Below are positions 35,016-43,724 of a stretch of 64,000 nucleotides of DNA, in pieces. The notes beneath the pieces were generated by a model. It did not search any database. It saw nothing but the letters and a program-made list of their open reading frames with translations, and was not told the origin of the DNA. Position 1 is the stretch's first letter, and each line of letters begins with the position of its first letter. A program made the translations under genes and the position numbers. This DNA is from Christensenella sp. UBA7588. Its GTDB lineage: Bacteria > Bacillota > Clostridia > Christensenellales > CAG-917. The DNA is taken from positions 5,981 through 69,980 of the forward strand of contig DLKM01000026.1 in the NCBI GenBank assembly GCA_002478945.1, in the 5' to 3' direction.

Positions 35016-36902
35016 TTATATCAATCTGTATACCGTATACGATACCGACGTGCCGACCGTAACCTTATCGAATACGAATACGTTTTGCGGAGATTTCGAG
35101 GAAGAATACAACACGCTTCCCGACTGCATCGTTGCCGGCATAACGACGTTTTTGTTTACGTTCGGATTGAAATTCTTTATGCCGAACAAATTGATTTCTT
35201 TGCCGTCTGCGTCTTTCGATTTTACGAAATACATATAGCATCCGATTTTGTAAATCGGCACACCGCTCGAATCGGACTTGGTGTACGCCATATCCGCAAG
35301 CGGTACGGAGCCGTCGCTCATTTCGGTTACGACTTTGCCGTCTGCGCCGAGAATCACTCTTTCTTTCTTTCTCGATTCGGCTTGGTATCTCTCGCCTATC
35401 GTATACGCGCCTCTGAATGCGGAAATCGAGGTGTATTCAAACGGAATAAGCAAATCGCCGTACACGTTGTATGCGCCGAACAAATAACTGTCCTCGTCGT
35501 CGGGGTCGGTTGCGGCGGCAATAATAACGTTGTTGGTAAGCTCTTGTTGAGCGATACCCGTTCTTTCGTTATGGCCTACTTTGTTGCCGTCCTTGTCGTA
35601 TACGTTTACCTCGCTCGGTTGAACTGGATTGTAATAGTATCCGTCCACGCATTGCATAACGAGGTCGAAATATCCGACTTTCTCTTTTTTCTGCTCTTTT
35701 ATGGTAACGCCGTAATTGCCCGAAAGCGACATCACGACGTTGAGATTTTCGTCGAGAATATACTGGTCGTAAGTGCCGAGCTTGCCGATAATCGACAAAC
35801 CGTAACTTGCGTAGGTAAAGCCGTCTTTGAGATACGTGCGAGTGTCTATACCGCCCTTATCTCCGCCGTAATAGGCGTTTTCGAGATAGAGGAACACTTT
35901 GTCCGCATTATCCGTATATTGCTTGCTTGCGTCGTTATCGGGCGTGTAGATACGGCGTTGGAAAACGTAGTAATCGAATCCGTCGTAATAGGAATACTCG
36001 TCGGTAGATTCCACCGTCCAATCTTCGTGGATAAAGAATTTGCCGTTGCCGATATACGTGATTTCGCTGTAATAATCGTCTTTGCCGTTATCCTCGACGA
36101 GGCCGTTGGTCGTAGGATTGAGGTTTTTGACTTCGGAGGGATTTTGCGGAATCGCAAACATATAACTACCGTCGGTATCCGTCACGCTGACGTATTTACC
36201 GTCAAAACCCCTGACGTTTGCGAGTTTTGCGCTCTTATTCTTTACTCTGCACGCAAGAACGCCTCTGTCCTCTGCCTTACCGTCGGTCGTCGGACGATAA
36301 ATTGCGGTATATCCCGTGTTGGGGCTGACGTCGTATTGCGAAGCGACCGCAACGAGACCGCCGTCCAAAATCTTTATGACGTCGTCGATGTTCGCGCTCG
36401 AAGCGTTTGCGACGTATTTACGAGACATAACGGTGTTGCCCTTGGAGTTGAAAACGCCTGCTTTTCCGTTTGCGAACTTACAGGCAATAAGCCCGTCTTT
36501 CACTCTCAAAGCGGTAATTCCTTGGTCGAACGGAATAAGTTGTCCTTTCATTCCGCCCGTGAAGTGAACTTGCTCGTCTCCGCATTTAATCAAGGACAAA
36601 AAGCCGTCTTTTACAATGACGAAAGCGTCGAGGCTCTCTATGTAGCCGACGTCGCTTTTAACGTCTACGGCTTGATAAGACGTGCCTGACGAGACGTAAA
36701 CGCTGCAACCTTCGTCAAGCGTAAACTCGTGTTTGAACGAACTGAATTCGCCCTCGCTCGTCTTGCTCTTGTAGATGTCGGCAACGGTTTTGGGTTCCTC
36801 CTTCTTTTTGTTGCAAGCGACCAGCGCAAAACAACACGAGACGATTAAAGCGACCGCCATAGCCAACGCAATAAACTTTGCAAAAACTCTTTTGTTTGTC
36901 AT
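35016..36902 (-). CDS. large lipoprotein with WG-like beta repeats
   Basis: 628 residues. The signal peptide ends in the lipobox LVAC followed by a lysine/glutamate stretch, so it is a surface lipoprotein. Repeated units such as GKAGVFNSKGNTVMSRKYV and YGDLLIPFEYTSISAFRGAY resemble WG-type beta repeats, and the whole protein looks like a beta-propeller or beta-solenoid. There is no enzyme motif. It overlaps the end of recO by four bases and is probably co-transcribed with it. Function unknown. Confidence 0.75.
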   Translation of the reverse strand: MTNKRVFAKFIALAMAVALIVSCCFALVACNKKKEEPKTVADIYKSKTSEGEFSSFKHEFTLDEGCSVYVSSGTSYQAVDVKSDVGYIESLDAFVIVKDGFLSLIKCGDEQVHFTGGMKGQLIPFDQGITALRVKDGLIACKFANGKAGVFNSKGNTVMSRKYVANASSANIDDVIKILDGGLVAVASQYDVSPNTGYTAIYRPTTDGKAEDRGVLACRVKNKSAKLANVRGFDGKYVSVTDTDGSYMFAIPQNPSEVKNLNPTTNGLVEDNGKDDYYSEITYIGNGKFFIHEDWTVESTDEYSYYDGFDYYVFQRRIYTPDNDASKQYTDNADKVFLYLENAYYGGDKGGIDTRTYLKDGFTYASYGLSIIGKLGTYDQYILDENLNVVMSLSGNYGVTIKEQKKEKVGYFDLVMQCVDGYYYNPVQPSEVNVYDKDGNKVGHNERTGIAQQELTNNVIIAAATDPDDEDSYLFGAYNVYGDLLIPFEYTSISAFRGAYTIGERYQAESRKKERVILGADGKVVTEMSDGSVPLADMAYTKSDSSGVPIYKIGCYMYFVKSKDADGKEINLFGIKNFNPNVNKNVVMPATMQSGSVLYSSSKSPQNVFVFDKVTVGTSVSYTVYRLI

Positions 36903-37606
36903 ATTTGCTCCGTAAAGTAGTGAGTGCCTATGCGCACCCCCGACGTAATATATACAAATTCGGAGAGCAAAAGATTGGCTTTCACTCTCAAAGCGTGAGG
37001 AATCTGTCTATTCTCTCCGCTCAAATATTTTCTCGTTGTTTCGTCGATAGGAATATACCCGTCAAGCCCTTTGCAATGCTCGCAAACCACACCGTCCGAA
37101 TCTTTGAAGTACGCCGTGCCTTCGAGATTGCACTTACACAGATTGCAATGCGCAAAATCAAGCTCGTTTCCGCATATTTTCAGCGTTTCGAGAAGGAAAT
37201 CGGTCACGATTTCGTCCGTTTCCGTATCGGTATACGCAAGATTATTGAGCGTTTTGAGCGCGCATACGAACAGGTCGGGTTGAGGCTCTATCGACAGTTT
37301 TTGAAGCACCTCAAGCACCAAAGACGCCGCATAATAGCGGTCGATGTCCGCGGTAATGTTTGAAAAAGATTCGATTTGAGAACATTCCGTGATAACGTAA
37401 CGTCCGCCTCTGCCCGAGAGAACGTAATCTCCGAAATTCATAGGCTCTGCGCTGTAACGGAGTTTTGCCTTGGGCTTGAGGCAACCTTTTGCGGTCGCGG
37501 TAATTTTTCCGCATTCAACGCCGACAAGAGTGACAATCATATCACTCTCATTGTAAGGCACCGCTCTCGTTGCGATTGCTTTAATTTTCAGGTCGGCTGT
37601 TTGCAT
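36899..37606 (-). CDS. recO: DNA repair protein RecO
   Basis: 235 residues. The N-terminal OB fold (KAIATRAVPYNESDMIVTLV) is followed by helices and the zinc site CNLCKC...CEHC. RecO helps RecA load on SSB-coated DNA in the RecFOR pathway. It starts three bases before the end of the small YqzL-like gene, keeping the usual Firmicutes order era-yqzL-recO. Confidence 0.93.
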   Translation of the reverse strand: MQTADLKIKAIATRAVPYNESDMIVTLVGVECGKITATAKGCLKPKAKLRYSAEPMNFGDYVLSGRGGRYVITECSQIESFSNITADIDRYYAASLVLEVLQKLSIEPQPDLFVCALKTLNNLAYTDTETDEIVTDFLLETLKICGNELDFAHCNLCKCNLEGTAYFKDSDGVVCEHCKGLDGYIPIDETTRKYLSGENRQIPHALRVKANLLLSEFVYITSGVRIGTHYFTEQI

Positions 37607-37723
37607 TTAATCGCTTTTTCGTCGCGACCGATTCTCCTTGTTCTCTTTCAACGCGCGGTACATCTTGTACCAATCCACGTCTCCGGTTTTTGCAAACATA
37701 TTCCACAACTCGTATTCGTTCAC
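37607..37723 (-). CDS. yqzL: YqzL-like small protein between era and recO
   Basis: About 38 residues: NEYELWNMFAKTGDVDWYKM and RALKENKENR match the YqzL pattern (LW..F..TGD...Y...) in both sequence and place, between era and recO. The start is uncertain. GTG at 37723 is the best visible codon but has no ribosome binding site, and the frame runs back in phase to the era stop codon, so a rarer start further upstream or translational coupling is possible. Function of the family is unknown. Confidence 0.7.
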   Translation of the reverse strand: MNEYELWNMFAKTGDVDWYKMYRALKENKENRSRRKSD

Positions 37724-37771
37724 GATTGTAGAATGTGCAGAATCGGACGGATTATTCTTATCTTTTCGAAT

Positions 37772-38683
37772 TTAGTCTTTTTTCAGGGATTTGAGGTCGT
37801 ATCCCAGTTCTTTCATAATGTAGTCGTTGTCGCGCCACTCGTCTTTCACTCTGACGTACAGAGTCAAAAACACTTGCATTCCTATCATTTGCTCGAGGTC
37901 TTTTCTTGCTTTCGTGGCAATTTGTTTGAGCATCTCTCCGCCCTTGCCGATAACGATTGCTTTGTGCGATTGCTTTTCGCAGATTATGTCGGCGTCAATG
38001 TCGACTATGGGTTGTCCTTCTCTTTCCTCAAACTTGTTGATGTAAACGCCGATGCCGTAAGGCACTTCTTTGTCGAGAAGATAAAGAGCCTTTTCTCTTA
38101 TAATCTCCGACGCCATAAAACGCATACTGCTTTCGGTGTACATATCCTCGGGATACATCGGCACGCCCTCGGGCAACAAATCGACGAGTTCTTTTTTGAG
38201 AGGTTCGAGATTGTCCCCTTTCTTTGCGGAAATCGGCACGATTGCTTTGAGCGATTCGATGCCGTTGAGTTTTTGCAATGTCGCAAACATCGTCTCTCTC
38301 GTCACGCAATCTTCTTTGTTGAGCGCAACCACAACAGGCACTTTCTTTGCGTTTTTCTCCAAAAACTCGTAATCTTCTTTCTGCATACCTCTCGACGCGT
38401 CGATAACGTACACGACGCCGTCCACGTCTTTCATAGAATTATCAACCGCTTGCATCATATACTCTCCGAGATGATTGCGCACTTTGTGGATACCAGGAGT
38501 ATCGATAAGCACCATTTGATAATCGTCTCCGTTTACAATGCCGAGCAATTTATTTCTGGTGGTCTGCGGTCTCCACGATACGATTGACACTTTCTCTCCC
38601 ACGAGAGCGTTGGTAAGCGTAGACTTGCCTGCGTTTGCAAGTCCTGCGATACAAATAAATCCGCTTTTGAAATTTTCGTACAT
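37772..38683 (-). CDS. era: GTPase Era
   Basis: 303 residues from the ATG at 38683 with AAAGG upstream. G1 is GLANAGKST (usually GxPNVGKST), G3 is DTPG, G4 is NKED, and the C-terminal KH domain has the IVIGKGGEMLKQI loop. Era binds 16S rRNA during small-subunit maturation. The P-loop variant is unusual but keeps GKST. Repeat R2 separates it from ybeY. Confidence 0.96.
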   Translation of the reverse strand: MYENFKSGFICIAGLANAGKSTLTNALVGEKVSIVSWRPQTTRNKLLGIVNGDDYQMVLIDTPGIHKVRNHLGEYMMQAVDNSMKDVDGVVYVIDASRGMQKEDYEFLEKNAKKVPVVVALNKEDCVTRETMFATLQKLNGIESLKAIVPISAKKGDNLEPLKKELVDLLPEGVPMYPEDMYTESSMRFMASEIIREKALYLLDKEVPYGIGVYINKFEEREGQPIVDIDADIICEKQSHKAIVIGKGGEMLKQIATKARKDLEQMIGMQVFLTLYVRVKDEWRDNDYIMKELGYDLKSLKKD

Positions 38684-38756
38684 ATATTTACCTTTCGTGT
38701 TAGTTTTATATAGCTTTACGCAACTTTGATTGAGTTGCAATAACTTTTAGCATAAA

Positions 38757-39096
38757 TACAACTTTCCCCCTTCCTCAGGTGTTTCCCCTATTCCGTTCCC
38801 CCTCTGCGCAATGCTTGAGGGAACCCACGGAACCGCTCCGCGGGGGGACACACTCGGTCTTCGCATAAATAGGGACTTTCGTCTTATTATGTCACGCGCT
38901 TTGTGCGCCGCTACGCAACGGAATGGCGCAGTGCTTGTACTAATTCGTCAAGCTCGACACTCGATTTGCTCGCCGCCTTGCGGCTCGAATTCCGTCTCCG
39001 AATAAGGTTTATTTTATCAACCTCAATGCCGCCTTGCGGCTCGAAATTCCGTCTCCGAATAAGAATACTAGGTGTGGGCAACGCCCACCCTCAATT
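38757..39096 (+). repeat. interspersed repeat R2
   Basis: C-rich left end CCCCCTTCCTCAGGTG, then a hairpin-forming block (GAGGGAACCCACGGAA), the GCGC-rich middle, and two copies of the GCCGC-CTT-GCGGC hairpin each followed by TCCGAATAAG. The tail hairpin GTGGGC/GCCCAC is shared with R1. It occupies the whole gap between ybeY and era. Confidence 0.78.
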
Positions 39097-39097
39097 A

Positions 39098-39574
39098 TTA
39101 TTTCTCGTTTCTTTTTAGGTTTACCATAGCCATAATCGCTTTTTGATGAGCAATCATAACTTTTTCGTCGGCAGGTTCGATATGGTCAAATCCGAGAATG
39201 TGCAAAAAGCCGTGACACGCCAAAAAGCCCAACTCTCTCGCATAAGAGTGTCCGTATTCTTCGGCTTGTTGCATCGCTCTTTGACGACAAATCATTATCG
39301 AGCCGAGCATAACTTTTTTTCCGTCGAAATCGCAAGCGGAAAAATCTTGCGGATATACGGGCAAATCGAGCGGAGCAAAACACGGAAAACTCAATACGTC
39401 CGTCACTTTGTCCACGCCTCTTGCTTCTCTGTTGAGGTCTCTTATGGTTTCTTCGTCGACGATAGTGATGTCCGTCACGAAGAAATCTCGTTGTTTCAGA
39501 TGTCTGAAACACGCTTTTTCCACTCTTTTTATCAGCATTTTTTCGCTGAATTTTGCACCCGAAATTCTAATCAT
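39098..39574 (-). CDS. ybeY: endoribonuclease YbeY
   Basis: 158 residues. The zinc motif HGFLHILGFDH is complete, and DLNREARGVDKVTDVLSFP is the second family signature. YbeY processes the 3' end of 16S rRNA. It lies 21 bases after the HD-phosphohydrolase gene in the usual order. Confidence 0.95.
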   Translation of the reverse strand: MIRISGAKFSEKMLIKRVEKACFRHLKQRDFFVTDITIVDEETIRDLNREARGVDKVTDVLSFPCFAPLDLPVYPQDFSACDFDGKKVMLGSIMICRQRAMQQAEEYGHSYARELGFLACHGFLHILGFDHIEPADEKVMIAHQKAIMAMVNLKRNEK

Positions 39575-39595
39575 AATCTTTTGCGGAGTTTCGTT

Positions 39596-41086
39596 TTATT
39601 TTTTGAAAGTAGCCGTTCTGCTTTTCTTTTCGTAATTGATTCTGCCGTGATGAATGGACGGAAGAACTTCGATAATCGTACGCTTGATAATAGCGATGTC
39701 TCCCATCGTGATGGGGCATTCGTCAAACTGACGAAGTTCCAACTTTTCGTCAACGAGCTTGTTGATACGAGCCTCGAACTCCTCTTTCGTATCGGGCATA
39801 TACGCACGCATTGCCGCTTCGATTGTATCCGAAATCATAATGATTGCCGCGATTTTCGTCTGAGGCTTCGGACCTGCGTAGGTATATTTGTCGACTGCAA
39901 GGTCGCCCTCCTCTTTGAGCGTCAAAGCCTTGCGGTAGAAATATCCGACGGGAGACGTGCCGTGATGCTCTCTGCAAATTGCGACTATCTCTTGCGGAAG
40001 TCTGTTTTGTTTTGCCAAAATCTCTCCGAAAAGCGTGTGCGAAGTTATCATACTGACGCTGACTTCGGGGATAAGTTCGTCGTGAGGGTTATAGGAAGAT
40101 TGATTCTCGCTGAAGTAAATCGGGGCTTTCAACTTTCCTATATCGTGATAGTAAGCGGCGCATCTTGCCATATTGGGGTTCTCCCCTATAGCCGATGCAC
40201 ACGCTTCCGCGAGGTTACCAACAACCAACGAGTGATTGAACGTACCCGGAGCTTCGCTTGCAAGTCTCTTGAGCAAGGGGTTGGAAAGATTGCACAATTC
40301 GTTGAGTCTGAAATCGTCCGCGATGTTGAACACGCCCTCGAAGATTGCCACGAGAGGCATAAACACCAGCGAAGCCGCTACGTTTGCACCGTAAGAATTG
40401 AGGAAGTTCCAAAGCAGATTTATCGAGGTATCTCCCGACGCGAGCGTGAGCATAATCACGAGAGGCTGAATAATCAGCGGAGTCGCAAGCGATACCAACA
40501 GGAATTTTAGTCTCGTAAGATGCTTTTTCTCATAGAAATTCACGATAATCGCGCACAAACTGTTGCAAATCAGCGACGACATAACCGGAGCGAAGGGATA
40601 AACTTCGGGGTTCATCATATAAGAAACGATAAGCAACAAACCCACCGTACAAGTCGCAAGCGTTGCCGACCTGCGGTCGATAAGCTCGATAAGCACGAGT
40701 GTGGCAAGCGAAATAGGCATTGCGTAGATATTGAGGCCTTCGATTTGCGGAACGCCGATACACGCAAAGAACGTAAGTACGATAAGAATGACCGTGAGAT
40801 AGAAATCTCTCGTACTCGTACCCTTTTTCTCCGTATAACGATAAATGCCTGCAAGCAAAATCATCATCAAAGCGACTGCCGTAACAAGACGACCTGCCGT
40901 CGACAAAGCGTTTGCGGCAGTAAAAGCAGCCATAAAATCTCCGACGATGTAAAACGCAAAGAGCATCATACCGACGCCTGCGACTATTGCGCCCATAAAG
41001 CATTGTCCGAAATATCTTGAAACCTTTCGCCTTGCAAGGGCTTTTTCCTTTTCGGCTCTCGAAATATCTCTAATATCGTCTATCAT
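39596..41086 (-). CDS. PgpH/YqfF-type HD phosphohydrolase, short form
   Basis: 496 residues. Six to seven TM helices (7TMR-HD type, about residues 25-260) are followed by an HD domain with HSLVVGNLAEAC and YYHDIGKLKAP, then SDTIEAAMRAY. PgpH enzymes hydrolyse cyclic di-AMP. The family member of B. subtilis has about 700 residues with an extracellular 7TMR-HDED domain inserted after the first TM helix; here that sensor domain is absent. Position between phoH and ybeY is conserved. Confidence 0.88.
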   Translation of the reverse strand: MIDDIRDISRAEKEKALARRKVSRYFGQCFMGAIVAGVGMMLFAFYIVGDFMAAFTAANALSTAGRLVTAVALMMILLAGIYRYTEKKGTSTRDFYLTVILIVLTFFACIGVPQIEGLNIYAMPISLATLVLIELIDRRSATLATCTVGLLLIVSYMMNPEVYPFAPVMSSLICNSLCAIIVNFYEKKHLTRLKFLLVSLATPLIIQPLVIMLTLASGDTSINLLWNFLNSYGANVAASLVFMPLVAIFEGVFNIADDFRLNELCNLSNPLLKRLASEAPGTFNHSLVVGNLAEACASAIGENPNMARCAAYYHDIGKLKAPIYFSENQSSYNPHDELIPEVSVSMITSHTLFGEILAKQNRLPQEIVAICREHHGTSPVGYFYRKALTLKEEGDLAVDKYTYAGPKPQTKIAAIIMISDTIEAAMRAYMPDTKEEFEARINKLVDEKLELRQFDECPITMGDIAIIKRTIIEVLPSIHHGRINYEKKSRTATFKK

Positions 41087-41089
41087 AAT

Positions 41090-42073
41090 TTATTCTCCTG
41101 CGGAATCTCCGTCGACATTTCGTCTCGCGTTTTCCGCTCTTTCGTATGCTTGAATTATTTTCGTAACCAACTCGTGCCTTACGACGTCCTTTGCCGTCAA
41201 TCGCACGATTTCTATTCCCTCTACGTCTTTAAGCACGTTGAGTGCGTCTGCCATACCGCTCGTAACGTTGTGAGGAAGGTCTATCTGCGTAATATCTCCC
41301 GTCACGACGATGCGGCTGTTTTCGCCCATTCTCGTAAGGAACATTTTCATCTGCTCTCTCGTCGTGTTCTGCGCCTCGTCGAGAATGATGAAACTGTTTG
41401 AAAGCGTTCGACCTCTCATATATGCCAGAGGCGCAATCTCGATACTGCCTCTCTCTATGTGGCGAAGATACGCTTCCTGCCCCATCATCTCCTGCAACGC
41501 GTCGAAAAGCGGTCTGAGATACGGGTCTACCTTTTCGTTGAGGTCTCCCGGCAAAAAGCCGAGTTTCTCTCCTGCCTCCACCGCAGGTCTCGTGAGAATG
41601 ATTTTGTCAATCTCCTTATTTTTGAGCGCGTAAACGGCAAGCGCAACCGCAAGATACGTTTTGCCCGTACCCGCGGGTCCCACGCCGAAAACGATGCTGT
41701 TTTTCTTTATAGCGTCGACGTACTGCTTTTGACCGAGCGTTTTCGGACGAATGATTTTGCCTCGTGCGGTAATTGCCACAGTACCCATCAAATCGTTTAC
41801 GTCAAAGTCTTTGCCTGCTTTTGCGTATCCGATGACCATACTCACTTGTTGCGCCTTGAGAGGCTGCTTTTCGCTCAGTTTTTCAAGAGCGTCTATGGCG
41901 CGCATCGCGCCTTCCACGTCCTTTTCCTCTCCGCTTATTTTCACGCTCGAGCCGAGCGCGAACACGTCCACGTCAAAAGCGTCGGTAAGCCTCTCGATAT
42001 TCTCGTCAAGCTCTCCGAACACGCTCATCATCGTTTCATATTTTTCAAAATGCTTTTCTTTTTGCACTTTCAC
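41090..42073 (-). CDS. phoH: PhoH-like ATPase
   Basis: 327 residues. An N-terminal KH-like part is followed by Walker A GPAGTGKT at residues 132-139, ILTRPAVEAGEKLGFLPGDL, and Walker B FIILDEAQN. PhoH-like proteins are ATPases linked to RNA metabolism and often lie ahead of ybeY. It overlaps the end of yqfD by four bases. Confidence 0.94.
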   Translation of the reverse strand: MKVQKEKHFEKYETMMSVFGELDENIERLTDAFDVDVFALGSSVKISGEEKDVEGAMRAIDALEKLSEKQPLKAQQVSMVIGYAKAGKDFDVNDLMGTVAITARGKIIRPKTLGQKQYVDAIKKNSIVFGVGPAGTGKTYLAVALAVYALKNKEIDKIILTRPAVEAGEKLGFLPGDLNEKVDPYLRPLFDALQEMMGQEAYLRHIERGSIEIAPLAYMRGRTLSNSFIILDEAQNTTREQMKMFLTRMGENSRIVVTGDITQIDLPHNVTSGMADALNVLKDVEGIEIVRLTAKDVVRHELVTKIIQAYERAENARRNVDGDSAGE

Positions 42074-43392
42074 GCTATAGATTCCTCCGCTTCTACGGTT
42101 ACGTCAACCACGACTCCCCCGTCCACGTTCTTCACATCGTAATAAACGTTCAATACCTTTGCGCTCTCCTCGAACTCTGTCGCAAGCACGGAAAACGCCT
42201 TCCGTTTCATACTTTCTTCGTCGAGATTGTTCTCGACTTTGCTTATCGTCAGTTGTCTGAAAGTATACTCGTATATTTTCATCGGCAACATAAAGCCGTA
42301 ATCTCTTACCGACGTTGCCAACTCGTAACACTCGTACGGACTTTGCGGAGTTTTCGGAACTTTTCCGAACATACCGAGTCTTGTGAGAGTCTTTTGTTCG
42401 CCGTACTCCTTGACGGTCTCCTCTGTGGGGAAATATACGCTCTTTTTGTAATACACTTTGCCGAAAGCGTATCCCCTTGCAAGAGACGGAATTTTGGAAT
42501 CTCCGTATTCGACGAATCCGTCTATAAGCACGTCTCCCGCTTTGACTACGTCTCCGTACTTTTTTATTGCCGTGCCGCCCTCGACGATTATTCTGGTAAC
42601 GACCGCAGTCTTTGTTGCCTTGACGCTCGAGCCTTGCATTTGAGCGAAACTCTCTTTGGGCAACTCGCTTTTTATCACTATGTCGAAATGCGTACCGTTT
42701 CTCTTTACGCTTGCAAACGCAACGCCGTCAAGCTCTGTCAACGCTTTTTCAAGTTCGTTACCGTCGATGTCGGACGCTTTCGCGCCGCTTTCCGCTCCGT
42801 ACTCGGATAGTATGTCGGAAATCTGCCGTTTTAATGCCTCGTTAGGCTCGACTGCGCCCGCATAGCGCACGCTTACGCGCGTGACGAAACTCGAATAAAT
42901 CGCAAACGCCACCACCCCTACGCATATTCCGACGACAACGCCGAATCTCGCAACGGTCCTTAAAGCGGAAGGCACTACGCCCCCTATCCTAACTATTTTA
43001 TAATCATAGCATAAGTTATCTAATAATGCAATAATCTTGTCGCAATGTTTTGAATCAATAAAAAAGCGCACTCCATCGGGCGTGGTTTGCACGTCCGAAA
43101 CACGACAAATCTTTGAAATCGCGGCAAGCGCGCGCACTCCGTATTTTGACGAAATTTCTAGTTGCGTTTTTCCGAACTTTGCAAGAATATTATGCAATCT
43201 ATCGTGCCTGATAGCAGATTTTCGCTCGATAATTCCGACAAATTTTCCAAAAAAACTTATTTCGCGACTTTTTTTCTCTTTTTTCTTGCTTTTTCGAGCA
43301 TCTATAACGGTATTTTTAGTTTTCGCATCGGTTGCGTCGACGCGCTTACGCGTTTTGTTTAAACGCGATACTTTCGACTTCTCCCTCGACAT
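42070..43392 (-). CDS. yqfD: YqfD-family sporulation-associated protein
   Basis: 440 residues; GGAGGAGGGG precedes the ATG at 43392, inside the end of yqfC. A basic N-terminal region, then one TM helix (about residues 165-185), then a large extracytoplasmic domain. The family is known from the B. subtilis sporulation regulon, in the same place before phoH. The 70-residue lysine-rich N-terminus is longer than usual. Confidence 0.82.
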   Translation of the reverse strand: MSREKSKVSRLNKTRKRVDATDAKTKNTVIDARKSKKKEKKSREISFFGKFVGIIERKSAIRHDRLHNILAKFGKTQLEISSKYGVRALAAISKICRVSDVQTTPDGVRFFIDSKHCDKIIALLDNLCYDYKIVRIGGVVPSALRTVARFGVVVGICVGVVAFAIYSSFVTRVSVRYAGAVEPNEALKRQISDILSEYGAESGAKASDIDGNELEKALTELDGVAFASVKRNGTHFDIVIKSELPKESFAQMQGSSVKATKTAVVTRIIVEGGTAIKKYGDVVKAGDVLIDGFVEYGDSKIPSLARGYAFGKVYYKKSVYFPTEETVKEYGEQKTLTRLGMFGKVPKTPQSPYECYELATSVRDYGFMLPMKIYEYTFRQLTISKVENNLDEESMKRKAFSVLATEFEESAKVLNVYYDVKNVDGGVVVDVTVEAEESIA

Positions 43393-43606
43393 ATACGTCC
43401 CCTCCTCCTATTTCGGCAATAGAAAGTTCCTTGCCCGTTATCGTCAAAACGTCGGAGCCGACTTTGATTTTGAGCTCGTTTGCGGTTGCTTCGTTCACTC
43501 TCTTTACTCCGCTTACGACGAGTTTGTGCCTTCCGAGCATATTGAGCGCAAACGGAAACATCTCGTCTTTTACGTTGAGTTTTCTTTTTATTTCATCCTT
43601 AAACAT
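43346..43606 (-). CDS. yqfC: YqfC-like protein (YabP/YqfC family)
   Basis: 86 residues from the ATG at 43606. GRHKLVVSGVKRVNEATANELKIKVGSDVLTITGKELSI matches the small YabP/YqfC family, whose founder is a sporulation protein. It overlaps yqfD by 47 bases. No strong ribosome binding site is seen. Presence of the pair hints at a spore-forming ancestor, though not proof of sporulation. Confidence 0.8.
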   Translation of the reverse strand: MFKDEIKRKLNVKDEMFPFALNMLGRHKLVVSGVKRVNEATANELKIKVGSDVLTITGKELSIAEIGGGDVYVEGEVESIAFKQNA

Positions 43607-43675
43607 AATAAATGTATATGTAAAAATTTTCGATACATTAACTTTCAACTCAAAAACTCTCTCGACATAAAAAAC

Positions 43676-43704
43676 GCCCCTTGCACGCAATTTGTGCAAG
43701 GGGC
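43676..43704 (-). terminator. terminator of dnaB
   Basis: GCCCCTTGCAC and GTGCAAGGGGC form an 11-bp stem followed on the minus strand by GTTTTTT. Confidence 0.85.
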
Positions 43705-43724
43705 TTAAATATTCGTTTTGTTTG

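Noticed and set aside
38811..39005. Similar short frames (starting MLEGTHGTAP) in repeats R2 and R4
   Set aside because: They have no ribosome binding site, the frame changes in R1 and R3, and the similarity is explained by the repeat DNA itself.
43346..43606. Evidence that the organism forms spores
   Set aside because: yqfC and yqfD are present, but two genes kept in a conserved operon do not show sporulation; no other spore gene is in the window.
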